Shown here piece after piece: positions 43,973 through 53,226 of a DNA stretch of 64,000 bases (positions are counted from its first letter, which is position 1; every line of letters begins with the position of its first letter). The position numbers were made by a program, and so were the translations under genes. The stretch is from Labilibaculum sp. (GTDB lineage: Bacteria; Bacteroidota; Bacteroidia; Bacteroidales; Marinifilaceae), in contig JAEINT010000005.1 in assembly GCA_016342745.1 (NCBI GenBank), forward strand, positions 1-64,000, in the 5' to 3' direction. The notes below the pieces were generated by a model. It saw nothing but the letters and a program-made list of their open reading frames with translations. It was not told the DNA's origin and made no database searches.

Positions 43973-44848
43973 ATGAATTATACAGGACCAGTTTACAGAC
44001 CTCCTTACGAGGCAAATACACTCTTGCTGCAAGTAACAGTGGGATGTGCACACAACAAATGTACGTTTTGTACAATGTATCGTGATGTGAAATTCTCTGT
44101 TGATCCGATTGAACAAGTTGAAAAGGATTTGCAAGAAGCTCAAATGAGAAATGGCAATGTAAAGCGAGTATTTTTGGTAAATGGAGACGCTTTTGTTCTT
44201 TCCGCAAAGCGTTTAAGGGCAATTGCCGAATTGATTCACAAATACCTGCCAGAGGTTGAGATCATAACAATGTATGCCTCAATCAACAATATTATCGGTA
44301 AAACGGATGACGAGCTGGCTGACTTGAGGAAGCTAGGTATTGGTGATTTGTGGGTTGGTGTGGAAACAGGTTTGGGTGAAGCTCTTGATTATCTTAATAA
44401 AGGTGCGTCGTTAAAGGATGTCCATGAACAATTAGAACGCTTGAATAAAGCTGGAATCACCTTCTTTTATGGATTTATGTTTGGCGCTGCGGGTAAAGGG
44501 AAAGGAATTGATAACGCTAAGGCCAATGCACAACTTATTAATAAAGTTAAGCCTGTGGGTATTGTTCCAACATCACTAAACGTAAATGAAGGAACTCAGC
44601 TTGCTAAAGATGTTGAAGCAGGTATTTTTGAGATGGCTACTGAACGTGAAGTGCTCGAAGAACAAAAGAAAACATTAGAGCTAGTGGATGTGGAAACCTA
44701 TTATATGGGAATCCATATTATAAACACAGTTAGTTTTGATGCGAAACTACCAAAAGAGAAGCAAGCTGCCATCGATAGGGTCAACTATGTTCTTTCAGAT
44801 ATGAATGAGGCAGTATTGAACAGTGTTCCTGTACGTCATACGATTTAA
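43973..44848 (+). CDS. Radical SAM protein
   Basis: A 291-residue radical SAM protein. The cluster-binding motif is CAHNKCTFC, i.e. C-x4-C-x2-C instead of the common C-x3-C-x2-C, in the context LLLQVTVGCAHNKCTFCTMY that I have seen in a well-spread uncharacterised Elp3/MiaB-like group. Other barrel motifs are GDAFVLSAKRLRAIAELI, GDLWVGVETGLGEALDYLNKG and FYGFMFGAAG. It lacks TRAM or HemN-type extra domains. The substrate is unknown. It lies 8 bases after the SDR and 63 before the nitroreductase. Confidence 0.85.
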   Translation: MNYTGPVYRPPYEANTLLLQVTVGCAHNKCTFCTMYRDVKFSVDPIEQVEKDLQEAQMRNGNVKRVFLVNGDAFVLSAKRLRAIAELIHKYLPEVEIITMYASINNIIGKTDDELADLRKLGIGDLWVGVETGLGEALDYLNKGASLKDVHEQLERLNKAGITFFYGFMFGAAGKGKGIDNAKANAQLINKVKPVGIVPTSLNVNEGTQLAKDVEAGIFEMATEREVLEEQKKTLELVDVETYYMGIHIINTVSFDAKLPKEKQAAIDRVNYVLSDMNEAVLNSVPVRHTI

Positions 44849-44911
44849 TCGGATTTTAGATTAGATATTTTAAAGCTTAAAACATAGATTGAAAACAAAA
44901 AAAATAGAGCA

Positions 44912-45457
44912 ATGGATGCAATTGAAATGATTAAAGAACGCAGAAGCGTGCGTAAGTTTAAAAATGAAATAGTAGACCACGAAACAATGACGGAAATTGT
45001 TGAGCTAAGTAGATGGGCTCCTTCTTGGGGAAATTTTCAAGTTGCTAGATATACTTTGGTTGATGATAAAGAGGTAATTGCAAAGTTGGCAAGTGATGGT
45101 GTGGATGGATTCGTGTACAATGTTAACACTCTAAAAGAAGCTAAAGGTGTTGCCGTATTGAGCTTTGTAAAAGGCAAAAGTGGCAAATTGGAAGGTGAGG
45201 ATTATGCAACATCAAAAGCTAGTGTTTGGGAAGTATTTGATGCAGGTATTGCCTGTCAAACTTTTTGTTTAGCGGCACATGCGAAAGGTGTTGGTACATG
45301 TATTATGGGTGTTATTAACGATGAAAAAATTTCTGGAATAGTAGGATTGCCAGAAGAAGAAACCGTTGCAGCAATGATTGTTTATGGTTACGAAGATGGG
45401 GAACATGCACCTGCAACTCCAAGAAAAAATGTTGAGGATATTATGCGCTTTGTATAA
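44912..45457 (+). CDS. Nitroreductase-family flavoprotein
   Basis: A 181-residue cytoplasmic nitroreductase. The FMN site is MIKERRSVRKFKNEIVDHETM, with APSWGNFQVARYTLVDDKE and the C-terminal GTCIMGVINDEKISGIVGLPEEETVAAMIVYGYEDG. Members reduce nitro groups, quinones, enones or flavins with NAD(P)H. It has no signal sequence, in contrast to the nitroreductase at 40841, so the two would work on opposite sides of the membrane. It is the last gene of the five-gene operon, followed by a terminator. Confidence 0.92.
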   Translation: MDAIEMIKERRSVRKFKNEIVDHETMTEIVELSRWAPSWGNFQVARYTLVDDKEVIAKLASDGVDGFVYNVNTLKEAKGVAVLSFVKGKSGKLEGEDYATSKASVWEVFDAGIACQTFCLAAHAKGVGTCIMGVINDEKISGIVGLPEEETVAAMIVYGYEDGEHAPATPRKNVEDIMRFV

Positions 45458-45529
45458 TTTACAACTAAAAGACTGTATGCAAAATAAATTGATTTCAGTT
45501 TTTTAATTCCTAAAAAAAATAAGAATTAA

Positions 45530-45575
45530 AAACCCTCCAAAGGCAAATAATTGTCCAATGGAGGGTTTTGTTTTT
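45530..45575 (+). terminator. Bidirectional terminator between nitroreductase and fadE
   Basis: AAACCCTCCA (45530-45539) pairs perfectly with TGGAGGGTTT (45559-45568), followed by TGTTTTT on the plus strand; the minus strand also has a T-rich tail. It can end both convergent transcripts. Confidence 0.8.
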
Positions 45576-45690
45576 AATATGCTATTCTAATTTAAGAGAG
45601 TTTGAATTTCTATCTAAACTAGTTCCCGATTAGAACATTCAATTGAGTTTCAACAATTTTATTTTTTGATACTAAAAAGTAATTTTTCAT

Positions 45691-47475
45691 CTAAAAACAG
45701 TAAGAATTTTCATCAATCAGCTTCTTGGCAATTAATCGTCGCTCTTCTTTGCTGTTAATTCCTGAGTGTTTGGTGAATCGTTTTAAACCTAGAAGCATCA
45801 TTCTTAGTTCATCTCCATTGGTAATTCCATTGGTTGCGTCTTTTGCATTTTTATGAATTCGATCGGCTGCATCGTAAAAAAACAGTTTGCACATCGCAAT
45901 TTGTTCTTTGCATGCTTCTTCGCCTTTTCGATCAATTAATTTTTTAACTCTCAATAGCAAGGATTCAGCTTGATAACAATCAATAATTATATCCGAAATA
46001 TTCATTAGTATTTCCTGTTCGTCGCTCAGTTTTTGCATGAACTTTTGAGCAGCAGCACCTGCAATTAATAAAGCAGCTTTTTTAAAGCCAATATTCAGCT
46101 TGCTTTCTACCGCTAATAAACTTGTGTCTTCTTCACCAAAATCAGGAATAGCCATTAATTCTTTGGCAACATTTTGCGCTGCAGATAATAGCGGGAGTTC
46201 ATTTTTGAAAGCTTTCCGTAAAAGGAAATCGACCACCAACATGCGGTTAATTTCATTGGTTCCTTCAAAAATCCGATTGATGCGAGAATCGCGATAAGCA
46301 CGTTCCATTGGAGCTTCGGCCGAATACCCCATACCTCCATAAATTTGAACACCTTCATCGGTAACATAGTCGAGAACTTCGGATGCGGCAACTTTTAAAA
46401 TGGCAGCTTCGGCGGCAAATTCTTTTTGCGCTTGAATAACTGCTTGCTCTTTTGGAGTGCCTTCCTCCATCAAATGATGCATGGTATTTTGGATGTCGTT
46501 ACTACATCTGTAAATAGCCGATTCTACTGCATAAGTTCGCATAGCTTGTTCTGCAATTTTGTGTTGAATGGCCCCAAAGTTGGCAATTGCTTTTCCAAAT
46601 TGAATTCGTTCATTGGCATAATTGATCGAATGGCTAATTACTTTTTTGCCAGCTCCTAAAACTGCTGCTGCCAATTTTAACCTACCATTATTCAATATAT
46701 TTAGAGCGATTTTAAAACCTTGTTCACGTTTACCAAGGAGGTTTTCAGCAGGAATTTTACAATCTTCGAAAAACATCATAGAAGTAGAAGAACCTTTAAT
46801 TCCCATTTTTTTCTCTTCTTGGCCTAGACTAATGCCTTTAAATTCTTTTTCAACGATAAAGGCACTCAAGTTTTTATCATCACCAATTTTTGCAAAAACC
46901 GTGTAAATATCCGCAAAACCAGCGTTTGTAATCCACATTTTCTGACCGTTAAGGATATAATGCGATTCATCTTTGGAAAGAATCGCTTTACTCTTTCCTG
47001 AGTTGGCATCTGAACCTGCTCCTGGTTCTGTTAGGCAATATGCACCCTTAAACTCACCACTAGCAAGTTTTGGTAAATATTTTTCTTTCTGATTTTGCGT
47101 ACCATAATACAAGATAGGAAGTGTGCCAATTCCTACATGAGCAGCATAAGCAACGGCAAAAGAACTATAGGTTCCCATTATTTCGGTACTTAGCATCGAG
47201 GTGTTTAAATCCTGACCAAAACCACCATATTCTTCTGGAACTGCAATGCCGAGCAAGCCCAATTCACCAGCTTTATCCATAAGAGTCGTCATTAAACCCT
47301 CCTTTTGCTCATCAATTTCATCCAATAGAGGAAGAATTTCCTTCTCTTGAAAGTCATGGCATGTTTCCATGATCATTTTTTGTTCCTCCGAAATTTCTTC
47401 AGGGATAAATATATCTTGAGGACTGGTTTCTTTTACTAGAAATTGACCGCCTTTTACTGTTTTTATCTTTTCCAT
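45691..47475 (-). CDS. fadE: Acyl-CoA dehydrogenase (FadE type)
   Basis: A 594-residue acyl-CoA dehydrogenase that makes the trans-2-enoyl-CoA in the first oxidative step of beta-oxidation, using FAD and an electron-transfer flavoprotein. Motifs: CLTEPGAGSDANSG and MWITNAGFADIYTVFAK (FAD and substrate contacts), YGGMGYSAEAPMERAYRDSR, and the catalytic Glu in RIFEGTNEINRML. The C-terminal ~180 residues are an extra helical domain, matching the FadE/VLCAD-like long form rather than the ~380-residue short form. It is the last gene of the operon fadD-fadN-fadA-fadE, 70 bases after fadA. Confidence 0.95.
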   Translation of the reverse strand: MEKIKTVKGGQFLVKETSPQDIFIPEEISEEQKMIMETCHDFQEKEILPLLDEIDEQKEGLMTTLMDKAGELGLLGIAVPEEYGGFGQDLNTSMLSTEIMGTYSSFAVAYAAHVGIGTLPILYYGTQNQKEKYLPKLASGEFKGAYCLTEPGAGSDANSGKSKAILSKDESHYILNGQKMWITNAGFADIYTVFAKIGDDKNLSAFIVEKEFKGISLGQEEKKMGIKGSSTSMMFFEDCKIPAENLLGKREQGFKIALNILNNGRLKLAAAVLGAGKKVISHSINYANERIQFGKAIANFGAIQHKIAEQAMRTYAVESAIYRCSNDIQNTMHHLMEEGTPKEQAVIQAQKEFAAEAAILKVAASEVLDYVTDEGVQIYGGMGYSAEAPMERAYRDSRINRIFEGTNEINRMLVVDFLLRKAFKNELPLLSAAQNVAKELMAIPDFGEEDTSLLAVESKLNIGFKKAALLIAGAAAQKFMQKLSDEQEILMNISDIIIDCYQAESLLLRVKKLIDRKGEEACKEQIAMCKLFFYDAADRIHKNAKDATNGITNGDELRMMLLGLKRFTKHSGINSKEERRLIAKKLIDENSYCF

Positions 47476-47545
47476 GTTTGTTAATGTTTAATAATTAGTG
47501 ATCAATATAGAATGGTTAATGTCATTAATAATTAATAATTAAACA

Positions 47546-48730
47546 TTAATCATTGCTCATTAATTCAAATATTCCTGCTGCTCCTTGTCCCGAACCCACA
47601 CACATGGTAACCATACCATATTTTTGTTTTTGTTTTTTCATTTCATGAAGCAACTGAACCGAAAGCTTGGTACCTGTGCAACCTAGTGGATGCCCCAAAG
47701 CAATGGCTCCACCATTTAAATTGGTGATGTCAGGGTTTAAGTCAAGTTCTTTCATAACCGCAAGAGCTTGAACCGCAAAAGCCTCGTTCAATTCAATTTG
47801 TTCTATTTGATTCATATTTAGGCCAGAACGTTTCAAAACTTTAGGAATTGCTTCTACCGGCCCAATGCCCATGTGTTTTGGTTCAACACCTGCTACCGAA
47901 TAGGATACAAAGCGTGCTATTGGTTCTACATTCAATTGTTTCAGCATTTTTTCAGAAACGACCAAAACAAAAGCTGCTCCATCTGATGTTTGTGACGAAT
48001 TACCAGCCGTAACACTTCCTCCTTGTGCAAAAACAGGTCTTAGTTTGCTCAATGCTTCTTCGGTAGTTCCCAATCTTGGACCTTCATCTTTACTAATAAG
48101 GTGTTCTATGCTCTGTGCTTTATCCTCTCCATTTACAAAAGTTTCCATCACTTTTATGGGAACAATTTCATCAGTAAAACGATTTTGTGCCAATGCTTCG
48201 AGAGCTTTTCTATGCGAATGAAAGGCAAATGCATCTTGTTCTTTGCGTGAGATATTGTATTTCACTTGCAAAGCTTCTGCCGTAATTCCCATATTCCAAT
48301 ACCAATCGGGGTGCGATTTGGCAATTCCTAAATTTGGAACCAAACGCCAGCCTCCCATTGGCATTAAAGACATCATTTCAACACCTCCAGCGAATATGCA
48401 ATCAGCCAATCCAGCTTCAATTTTAGATGCGGCAATGGCTATGGTCTCTAATCCAGAGGAACAATATCTGTTCACAGTCATTCCAGGAACTTGAATGTTA
48501 TCGAGCCCCATTAAAGCAATCATTCGCCCAACATTAAGGCCTTGTTCGGCTTCAGGAGTTGCATTTCCAACAATCACATCATCCACCATGGTAGGATCCA
48601 AATTTGGAATCTCTTTCATGATATGCTGAACTACTTGAGCTGCCATATCATCTGGGCGAATAAACCTCAGTTTGCCTTTTTTTGCTTTGCCTACAGCACT
48701 TCGGTAGGCTGCTACTATATATGCGTTCAT
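47546..48730 (-). CDS. fadA: Acetyl-CoA C-acyltransferase (3-ketoacyl-CoA thiolase)
   Basis: A 394-residue degradative thiolase. The nucleophilic Cys is in TVNRYCSSGLETIAIAAS, and the second-site residues are His in GGAIALGHPLGCTG and Cys in CVGSGQGAAG. The N-terminal IVAAYRSAVGKAKKG and the NEAFAVQAL motif are also standard. It cleaves 3-ketoacyl-CoA with CoA, releasing acetyl-CoA, as the last step of each beta-oxidation round. It is between fadN (18-base gap upstream) and fadE (70-base gap downstream) on one transcript. Confidence 0.95.
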   Translation of the reverse strand: MNAYIVAAYRSAVGKAKKGKLRFIRPDDMAAQVVQHIMKEIPNLDPTMVDDVIVGNATPEAEQGLNVGRMIALMGLDNIQVPGMTVNRYCSSGLETIAIAASKIEAGLADCIFAGGVEMMSLMPMGGWRLVPNLGIAKSHPDWYWNMGITAEALQVKYNISRKEQDAFAFHSHRKALEALAQNRFTDEIVPIKVMETFVNGEDKAQSIEHLISKDEGPRLGTTEEALSKLRPVFAQGGSVTAGNSSQTSDGAAFVLVVSEKMLKQLNVEPIARFVSYSVAGVEPKHMGIGPVEAIPKVLKRSGLNMNQIEQIELNEAFAVQALAVMKELDLNPDITNLNGGAIALGHPLGCTGTKLSVQLLHEMKKQKQKYGMVTMCVGSGQGAAGIFELMSND

Positions 48731-48748
48731 AATTTTTTCTTTTAGTGG

Positions 48749-51151
48749 TTAGTTGCGAAGAATTTTTCCTTTTTGAAGCAGACTTTGCATCCGCTCTAGG
48801 GTTTTTTTCTGCTGACATAATTTTACAAATGCAATTCGTTCCAAATTCAATAGATAGTTCTCCGAAACTTCTGCAGGTTCGCTTAATTCTCCACCACTAA
48901 GAACTTTTCCCAATTCAATTGAGAGGTATTTGTCGTACTCCGAAATGTAGTTTCCAACTTCCATTCCATCTGCTCCGGAATAGACTAATGCCAATCCTTC
49001 TGCTCCCAATACACGAATGTCTTTTGTTGGTAGAGGAGGCGTGTAGCCTTTTTCGGTCATTAGCAAAGCTGCTTTTTTAGCATAGAGCAATTGATGTTTT
49101 CTACTTACAATTACTTCATCAACATCTTTGCGTAAGTAACCCAGTTCGAAGGCTTCATAGCCCGATGTGGATACCTTTGCTTGTCCTATGCTTAAGAATT
49201 TTTCGCGAAAACGGTTGGTTCGAATGTCATCATGTGCAATTTCTTGCGAAAGGCGATAGGCAAATTCTTTGGTACCTCCACCAGCAGGAATTACACCAAC
49301 GCCAAGTTCAACCAATCCCATATAGGTTTCTGCATGAGCGATAACTTTATCGCAGTGCATGCACACTTCACATCCGCCTCCAAGTGCCATTCCGTGAGGG
49401 GCTGCAATAACCGGAACTGAAGCATATTTTAATTTCAGCATCGTATTTTGGAAAGTACGAACCACCATATCGAGCTCTTCATATTCTTGCTCTATGGCTA
49501 GCATAAATACCAATCCAATATTTGCTCCTGCCGAAAAATTTTCTCCTTCGTTAGAAATTACCAAAGCTTTATATTCCGCTTCGGCCAATTCCAAAGCCTT
49601 ATTTATCCCTTGAATAATTTCACTTCCTATGGTATTCATTTTGGTGTGAAACTCAAGGTTGATTACACCATCTCCCAAATCGATTATACTGCAACCTTCG
49701 TTACTCCATATGCTGTGCGATGGTCTAAGATTGTTGAGAATTACCAATTCTTCTGTTCCAGGAATGGTAATGTATTCTTGAGAGTTAATCTCATAGAATT
49801 GTTTGTTTCCTTCTTTTAACTGATAGAATTTCTGATCTTTTTCAGCCATTTTATAGACCCAATCAGCCGGTTTGTACCCCAATTCTTCCATCATTGGAAT
49901 GGATTTTTTCAAGCCTAAAGTATCCCATATTTCAAAAGGTCCCATTTCCCAGGCAAACCCAGTACAAATGGCATCATCAATCTTATATATTTCATCTGAT
50001 ATTTCAGGAATTCGATTCGAAACATAGGCGAACAATCCTAAAAATAATTTGCGGTAGAATTGATTTATTTTTCCTTCTCCTTTTAACAAGAGTTTGAAAC
50101 GCTTATTAAGATGAGGAATCGCTTTAGCAGCTTCAAATTCAGCAAATTTTATTTTTTGCTTCGCTTGATATTCAAAATTGGAAAGATTTAAGCTTAGAAT
50201 TTCACTTTTTCCTTCCTCATTTTTGATTTTTTTGTAAAATCCTTGTCCCGTTTTGGCTCCCAACCATTGGTTTTCTAATAGTTTCTGAATAAAATCAGGT
50301 ACCGCAAAAACCTCTTTCGATTCGTCATGAACGAGCGCTTTTTGAAGGTTTTGAGCAACAAATACAAGCGTATCTAACCCAACTACATCGCAAGTGCGAA
50401 AGGTTGCAGATTTAGGACGGCCGATAATTGGTCCGGTTAGCTTGTCTATTTCCTCAACCGAAAGATCAAATTCTTTTAGTAAATGAAATACCGACATCAT
50501 GGAATATACACCAATACGATTGGCGATAAAGGCAGGTGTATCTTTACAAATCACAACCGATTTCCCTAAGTGCCTTTCCCCAAATTCTTTTAGAAAAACA
50601 ATCACTTCCTCAGAGGTATAAGTAGAAGGAATGATCTCCAACAATTTCAAATACCTTGGCGGATTAAAAAAGTGGGTTCCACAAAATGATTGTTTGAAAT
50701 CTTCAGATCTACCATCCAGTAACATTCCTATTGGTATACCTGATGTGTTTGTTGTAATTAAAGAATCAGGTTTTCTGTACTCTTCAATTCTAGAATATAG
50801 GCTTTGTTTGATTTTTAAATTTTCAACGATTACCTCAATTACCCAATCGCAATCTTTAATTTTGATAAGGTCATCTTCAAAATTTCCCAGACTAATTCTT
50901 TTTGCGAAACTCTTTAGATACAGTGGATCTGGTTTATTCTTTACTATCCGATTAAATAATTGGTTAACGATTCGATTTCGAACCCTTGGGTGTTCTAATG
51001 AATATCCAGCTTTATCTTCTTCTGCACTTAGTTCCTTGGGAGGCATATCTAGCAATAGAACTTCCATACCAATGTTGGCAAAATGACATGCAATTTGGGC
51101 ACCCATTACTCCGGCTCCCAAAACGGCAACTTTCCTTATTTTACGATGCAT
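48749..51151 (-). CDS. fadN: Fused 3-hydroxyacyl-CoA dehydrogenase/enoyl-CoA hydratase (FadN type)
   Basis: An 800-residue bifunctional enzyme of fatty-acid beta-oxidation. The N-terminal NAD-binding domain (VAVLGAGVMGAQIACHFA, about 8-190) is followed by two C-terminal dehydrogenase domains (about 200-420). The enoyl-CoA hydratase/isomerase domain comes last (about 490-690: NEGENFSAGANIG and HGMALGGGCEVCMHCDKV). This domain order is the reverse of E. coli FadB and agrees with Bacillus subtilis FadN. Catalytic dehydrogenase His is in CGTHFFNPP and the adjacent Glu in LEIIP. The gene is 20 bases after fadD and 18 before fadA. The operon order fadN-fadA-fadE also agrees with the Bacillus operon. 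Confidence 0.93.
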   Translation of the reverse strand: MHRKIRKVAVLGAGVMGAQIACHFANIGMEVLLLDMPPKELSAEEDKAGYSLEHPRVRNRIVNQLFNRIVKNKPDPLYLKSFAKRISLGNFEDDLIKIKDCDWVIEVIVENLKIKQSLYSRIEEYRKPDSLITTNTSGIPIGMLLDGRSEDFKQSFCGTHFFNPPRYLKLLEIIPSTYTSEEVIVFLKEFGERHLGKSVVICKDTPAFIANRIGVYSMMSVFHLLKEFDLSVEEIDKLTGPIIGRPKSATFRTCDVVGLDTLVFVAQNLQKALVHDESKEVFAVPDFIQKLLENQWLGAKTGQGFYKKIKNEEGKSEILSLNLSNFEYQAKQKIKFAEFEAAKAIPHLNKRFKLLLKGEGKINQFYRKLFLGLFAYVSNRIPEISDEIYKIDDAICTGFAWEMGPFEIWDTLGLKKSIPMMEELGYKPADWVYKMAEKDQKFYQLKEGNKQFYEINSQEYITIPGTEELVILNNLRPSHSIWSNEGCSIIDLGDGVINLEFHTKMNTIGSEIIQGINKALELAEAEYKALVISNEGENFSAGANIGLVFMLAIEQEYEELDMVVRTFQNTMLKLKYASVPVIAAPHGMALGGGCEVCMHCDKVIAHAETYMGLVELGVGVIPAGGGTKEFAYRLSQEIAHDDIRTNRFREKFLSIGQAKVSTSGYEAFELGYLRKDVDEVIVSRKHQLLYAKKAALLMTEKGYTPPLPTKDIRVLGAEGLALVYSGADGMEVGNYISEYDKYLSIELGKVLSGGELSEPAEVSENYLLNLERIAFVKLCQQKKTLERMQSLLQKGKILRN

Positions 51152-51171
51152 ATTTAGTATTTTAGTGTGTG

Positions 51172-52941
51172 TCAGGAATAAATTTCTTCAATCAGTAATT
51201 GATATTTATTTTTTAAAACTTTTCGTTTCAATTTTAAAGTAGGCGAGAGTTCTCCTGATTCTGGAGTCCAAACATCAGCAACCAATCGGAAGCTTTTGAT
51301 TTTCTTAGGTCGATCGAGATTTACATTCATTTTTTGAACCTCTTTCCAAATTCGAACCTGAATTTTTTGGTTGAAAATGACATCTTCAGGACTCTCAAAT
51401 GGGATCTTTTTTCGTTTACAATATTCCTTTAAGAACTCAAAATCAGGAGAGATGATTACCGATGGGAATCTTTTAAATTCACCAATAACAATGTTTTGAT
51501 CGATAAAAGGAGATTCTTTTAATCGGTTTTCAATTACCTGAGGGGCAATGTAAATTCCACCTGAAGTCTTGAAAATTTCTTTCTTTCGATCAGTAATTTT
51601 TAAAAAACGATCGTCTTCCCAGCAACCAATATCTCCTGTATGGAACCAACCGTCTTCATCAATTACTTGTTTGGTTAGTTCTGGATTTTTATAGTAGCCC
51701 AACATGATATTTGGTCCACGCGCCAATATTTCACCATCATCAGCAATTTTTACCTCGACACCTTTTAAAACGGGTCCCACGGTTCCAAATTTTACATCTG
51801 GGTAAGCATTTTGATTGGCAGCAATAATAGGAGAGGTTTCGGTTAGGCCATATCCTTCTTGAACAGGAATGCCTGCAGCCCAAAATAAACGCTCTAAGCG
51901 TACCTGTAATGCGGCTCCACCCGAACACATGAACATGATATTACCACCCAAAGCTTCCTGCCATTTGCTGAAGATTAGTTTTCGCGCAATTTTTAATTTG
52001 AATTCATACCAACTGCCATTGGCGCGGTTCAATTCATATTTTGATCCCAGTTTTACAGCCCATAAAAAAATCGATTTTTTTATAAAAGGTAAGCTCTTTC
52101 CTTTTGCCATAATTTTGTCGTAAACTTTTTCTAGCAAACGTGGTACCGTTGCAAATCCATGAGGTTTCAATTCTCGTAAATTATCACCTATTGTATCCAT
52201 GCTTTCGGCGTAATAGATGCTAACTCCTTTGTATTGGTATTGATAATTAACCATTCGCTCATAAACATGATTGATGGGTAGGAAACTTAAGGTTTTGTGA
52301 GATGAATCAAGTGACAATCGAGCAGCGGAAGCCAATACATTACTCATGAAATTATTATGAGAAAGCATTACGCCTTTCGGATTACCAGTTGTACCGGAAG
52401 TGTATATTATTGTAGCCAAATCATCTGGCTGAATACTCTCTTTTATTGCAGTTAACTCGCTTTTTAAATTTGCTTCTGCCTTTTCTCCAGCTTCAAGTAG
52501 TCTGGTCCAATGAGCAACGGCTTTAATTTTTTCGAATGAATAAACCAACTTTACAGATGGATGATCCGCTAAAAGGGGTTCAATTTTTTCGTATAGTATT
52601 TGGTCCGAAACAAATATTGCAACTGGTTGGCAATGCTGAATAATGTAATCGTAACTTTTGGCGTTAATTGTTGGGTACAATGGAACATGTACAGCGCCGA
52701 TTTGAGCTAAGCCCATGTCAAGAAAGTTCCATTCTGGTCGATTGTTAGAAATGCTTATTACACAGTCATTCTTTTTTAAACCATTTTCCAGCAATGCATA
52801 ACTTATAAAATTAGAATAAGTCAAATATTGCTCTGAAGAATAGGTAATCCATTGTTCACCCTCTTTTTTAGCAAAAGCATCTATTTTGTCAGGAAAGCAT
52901 TCTCTGTAGTTATCTAGTAGATCAAAAATTCGCTTTACCAT
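51172..52941 (-). CDS. fadD: Long-chain-fatty-acid-CoA ligase
   Basis: A 589-residue acyl-CoA synthetase of the ANL superfamily, activating long-chain fatty acids with ATP and CoA for the downstream beta-oxidation enzymes. The P-loop motif is IIYTSGTTGNPKGVMLSHNN; the substrate motif is GYGLTETSPIIAANQ; the hinge and C-terminal block is GWFHTGDIGCWEDDRFLKITDRKKEIFKTSGG. It carries a typical long-chain (FAA1/FadD15-like) architecture with the region around HVYERMVNYQYQYKGVSIYYAE. It is the first gene of the operon. No FadR-type regulator is adjacent, and I see no clear promoter box in the 285 bases upstream. Confidence 0.95.
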   Translation of the reverse strand: MVKRIFDLLDNYRECFPDKIDAFAKKEGEQWITYSSEQYLTYSNFISYALLENGLKKNDCVISISNNRPEWNFLDMGLAQIGAVHVPLYPTINAKSYDYIIQHCQPVAIFVSDQILYEKIEPLLADHPSVKLVYSFEKIKAVAHWTRLLEAGEKAEANLKSELTAIKESIQPDDLATIIYTSGTTGNPKGVMLSHNNFMSNVLASAARLSLDSSHKTLSFLPINHVYERMVNYQYQYKGVSIYYAESMDTIGDNLRELKPHGFATVPRLLEKVYDKIMAKGKSLPFIKKSIFLWAVKLGSKYELNRANGSWYEFKLKIARKLIFSKWQEALGGNIMFMCSGGAALQVRLERLFWAAGIPVQEGYGLTETSPIIAANQNAYPDVKFGTVGPVLKGVEVKIADDGEILARGPNIMLGYYKNPELTKQVIDEDGWFHTGDIGCWEDDRFLKITDRKKEIFKTSGGIYIAPQVIENRLKESPFIDQNIVIGEFKRFPSVIISPDFEFLKEYCKRKKIPFESPEDVIFNQKIQVRIWKEVQKMNVNLDRPKKIKSFRLVADVWTPESGELSPTLKLKRKVLKNKYQLLIEEIYS

Positions 52942-53193
52942 AAATTAAAAATTGTTGGTAGGTAAGGTCTATTAGTATGTCAACAAAAAAATCATGTAAA
53001 TGTTGAGGCATTTAAGTATTCTCTGTGGAAAAGAGGTGAGAGAGAAAGGTAGCTTACTTTTTTTGAGGAGAAATCTCTACTAGGATGATAATTTGGTTTT
53101 TAGAAGAGTTTTTTTCACTTCTATAGAATTTACGAAAAGGTTTTCGAAAATAAAAGAATTATTGGTGAGTTTTACTTTTTATTTGGTGAGCGT

Positions 53194-53219
53194 AAAAAAA
53201 GGAAGCTAAAATAGCTTCC
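53194..53219 (-). terminator. fmt operon terminator
   Basis: GGAAGCTA (53201-53208) and TAGCTTCC (53212-53219) form an 8-bp stem with a three-base loop. On the minus strand the helix is followed by T7 (53200-53194), 8 bases after the fmt stop. Confidence 0.85.
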
Positions 53220-53226
53220 TTAAATA

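Noticed and set aside
47515-47550. AT-rich repeat (ATTAATAATTAATAATTAA) between fadA and fadE
   Set aside because: Low-complexity repeat similar to the one at 30363; no clear function.
50631-51086. Plus-strand frame of 151 codons opposite fadN
   Set aside because: Antisense shadow of the NAD-binding domain of fadN; composition is that of a shadow frame.
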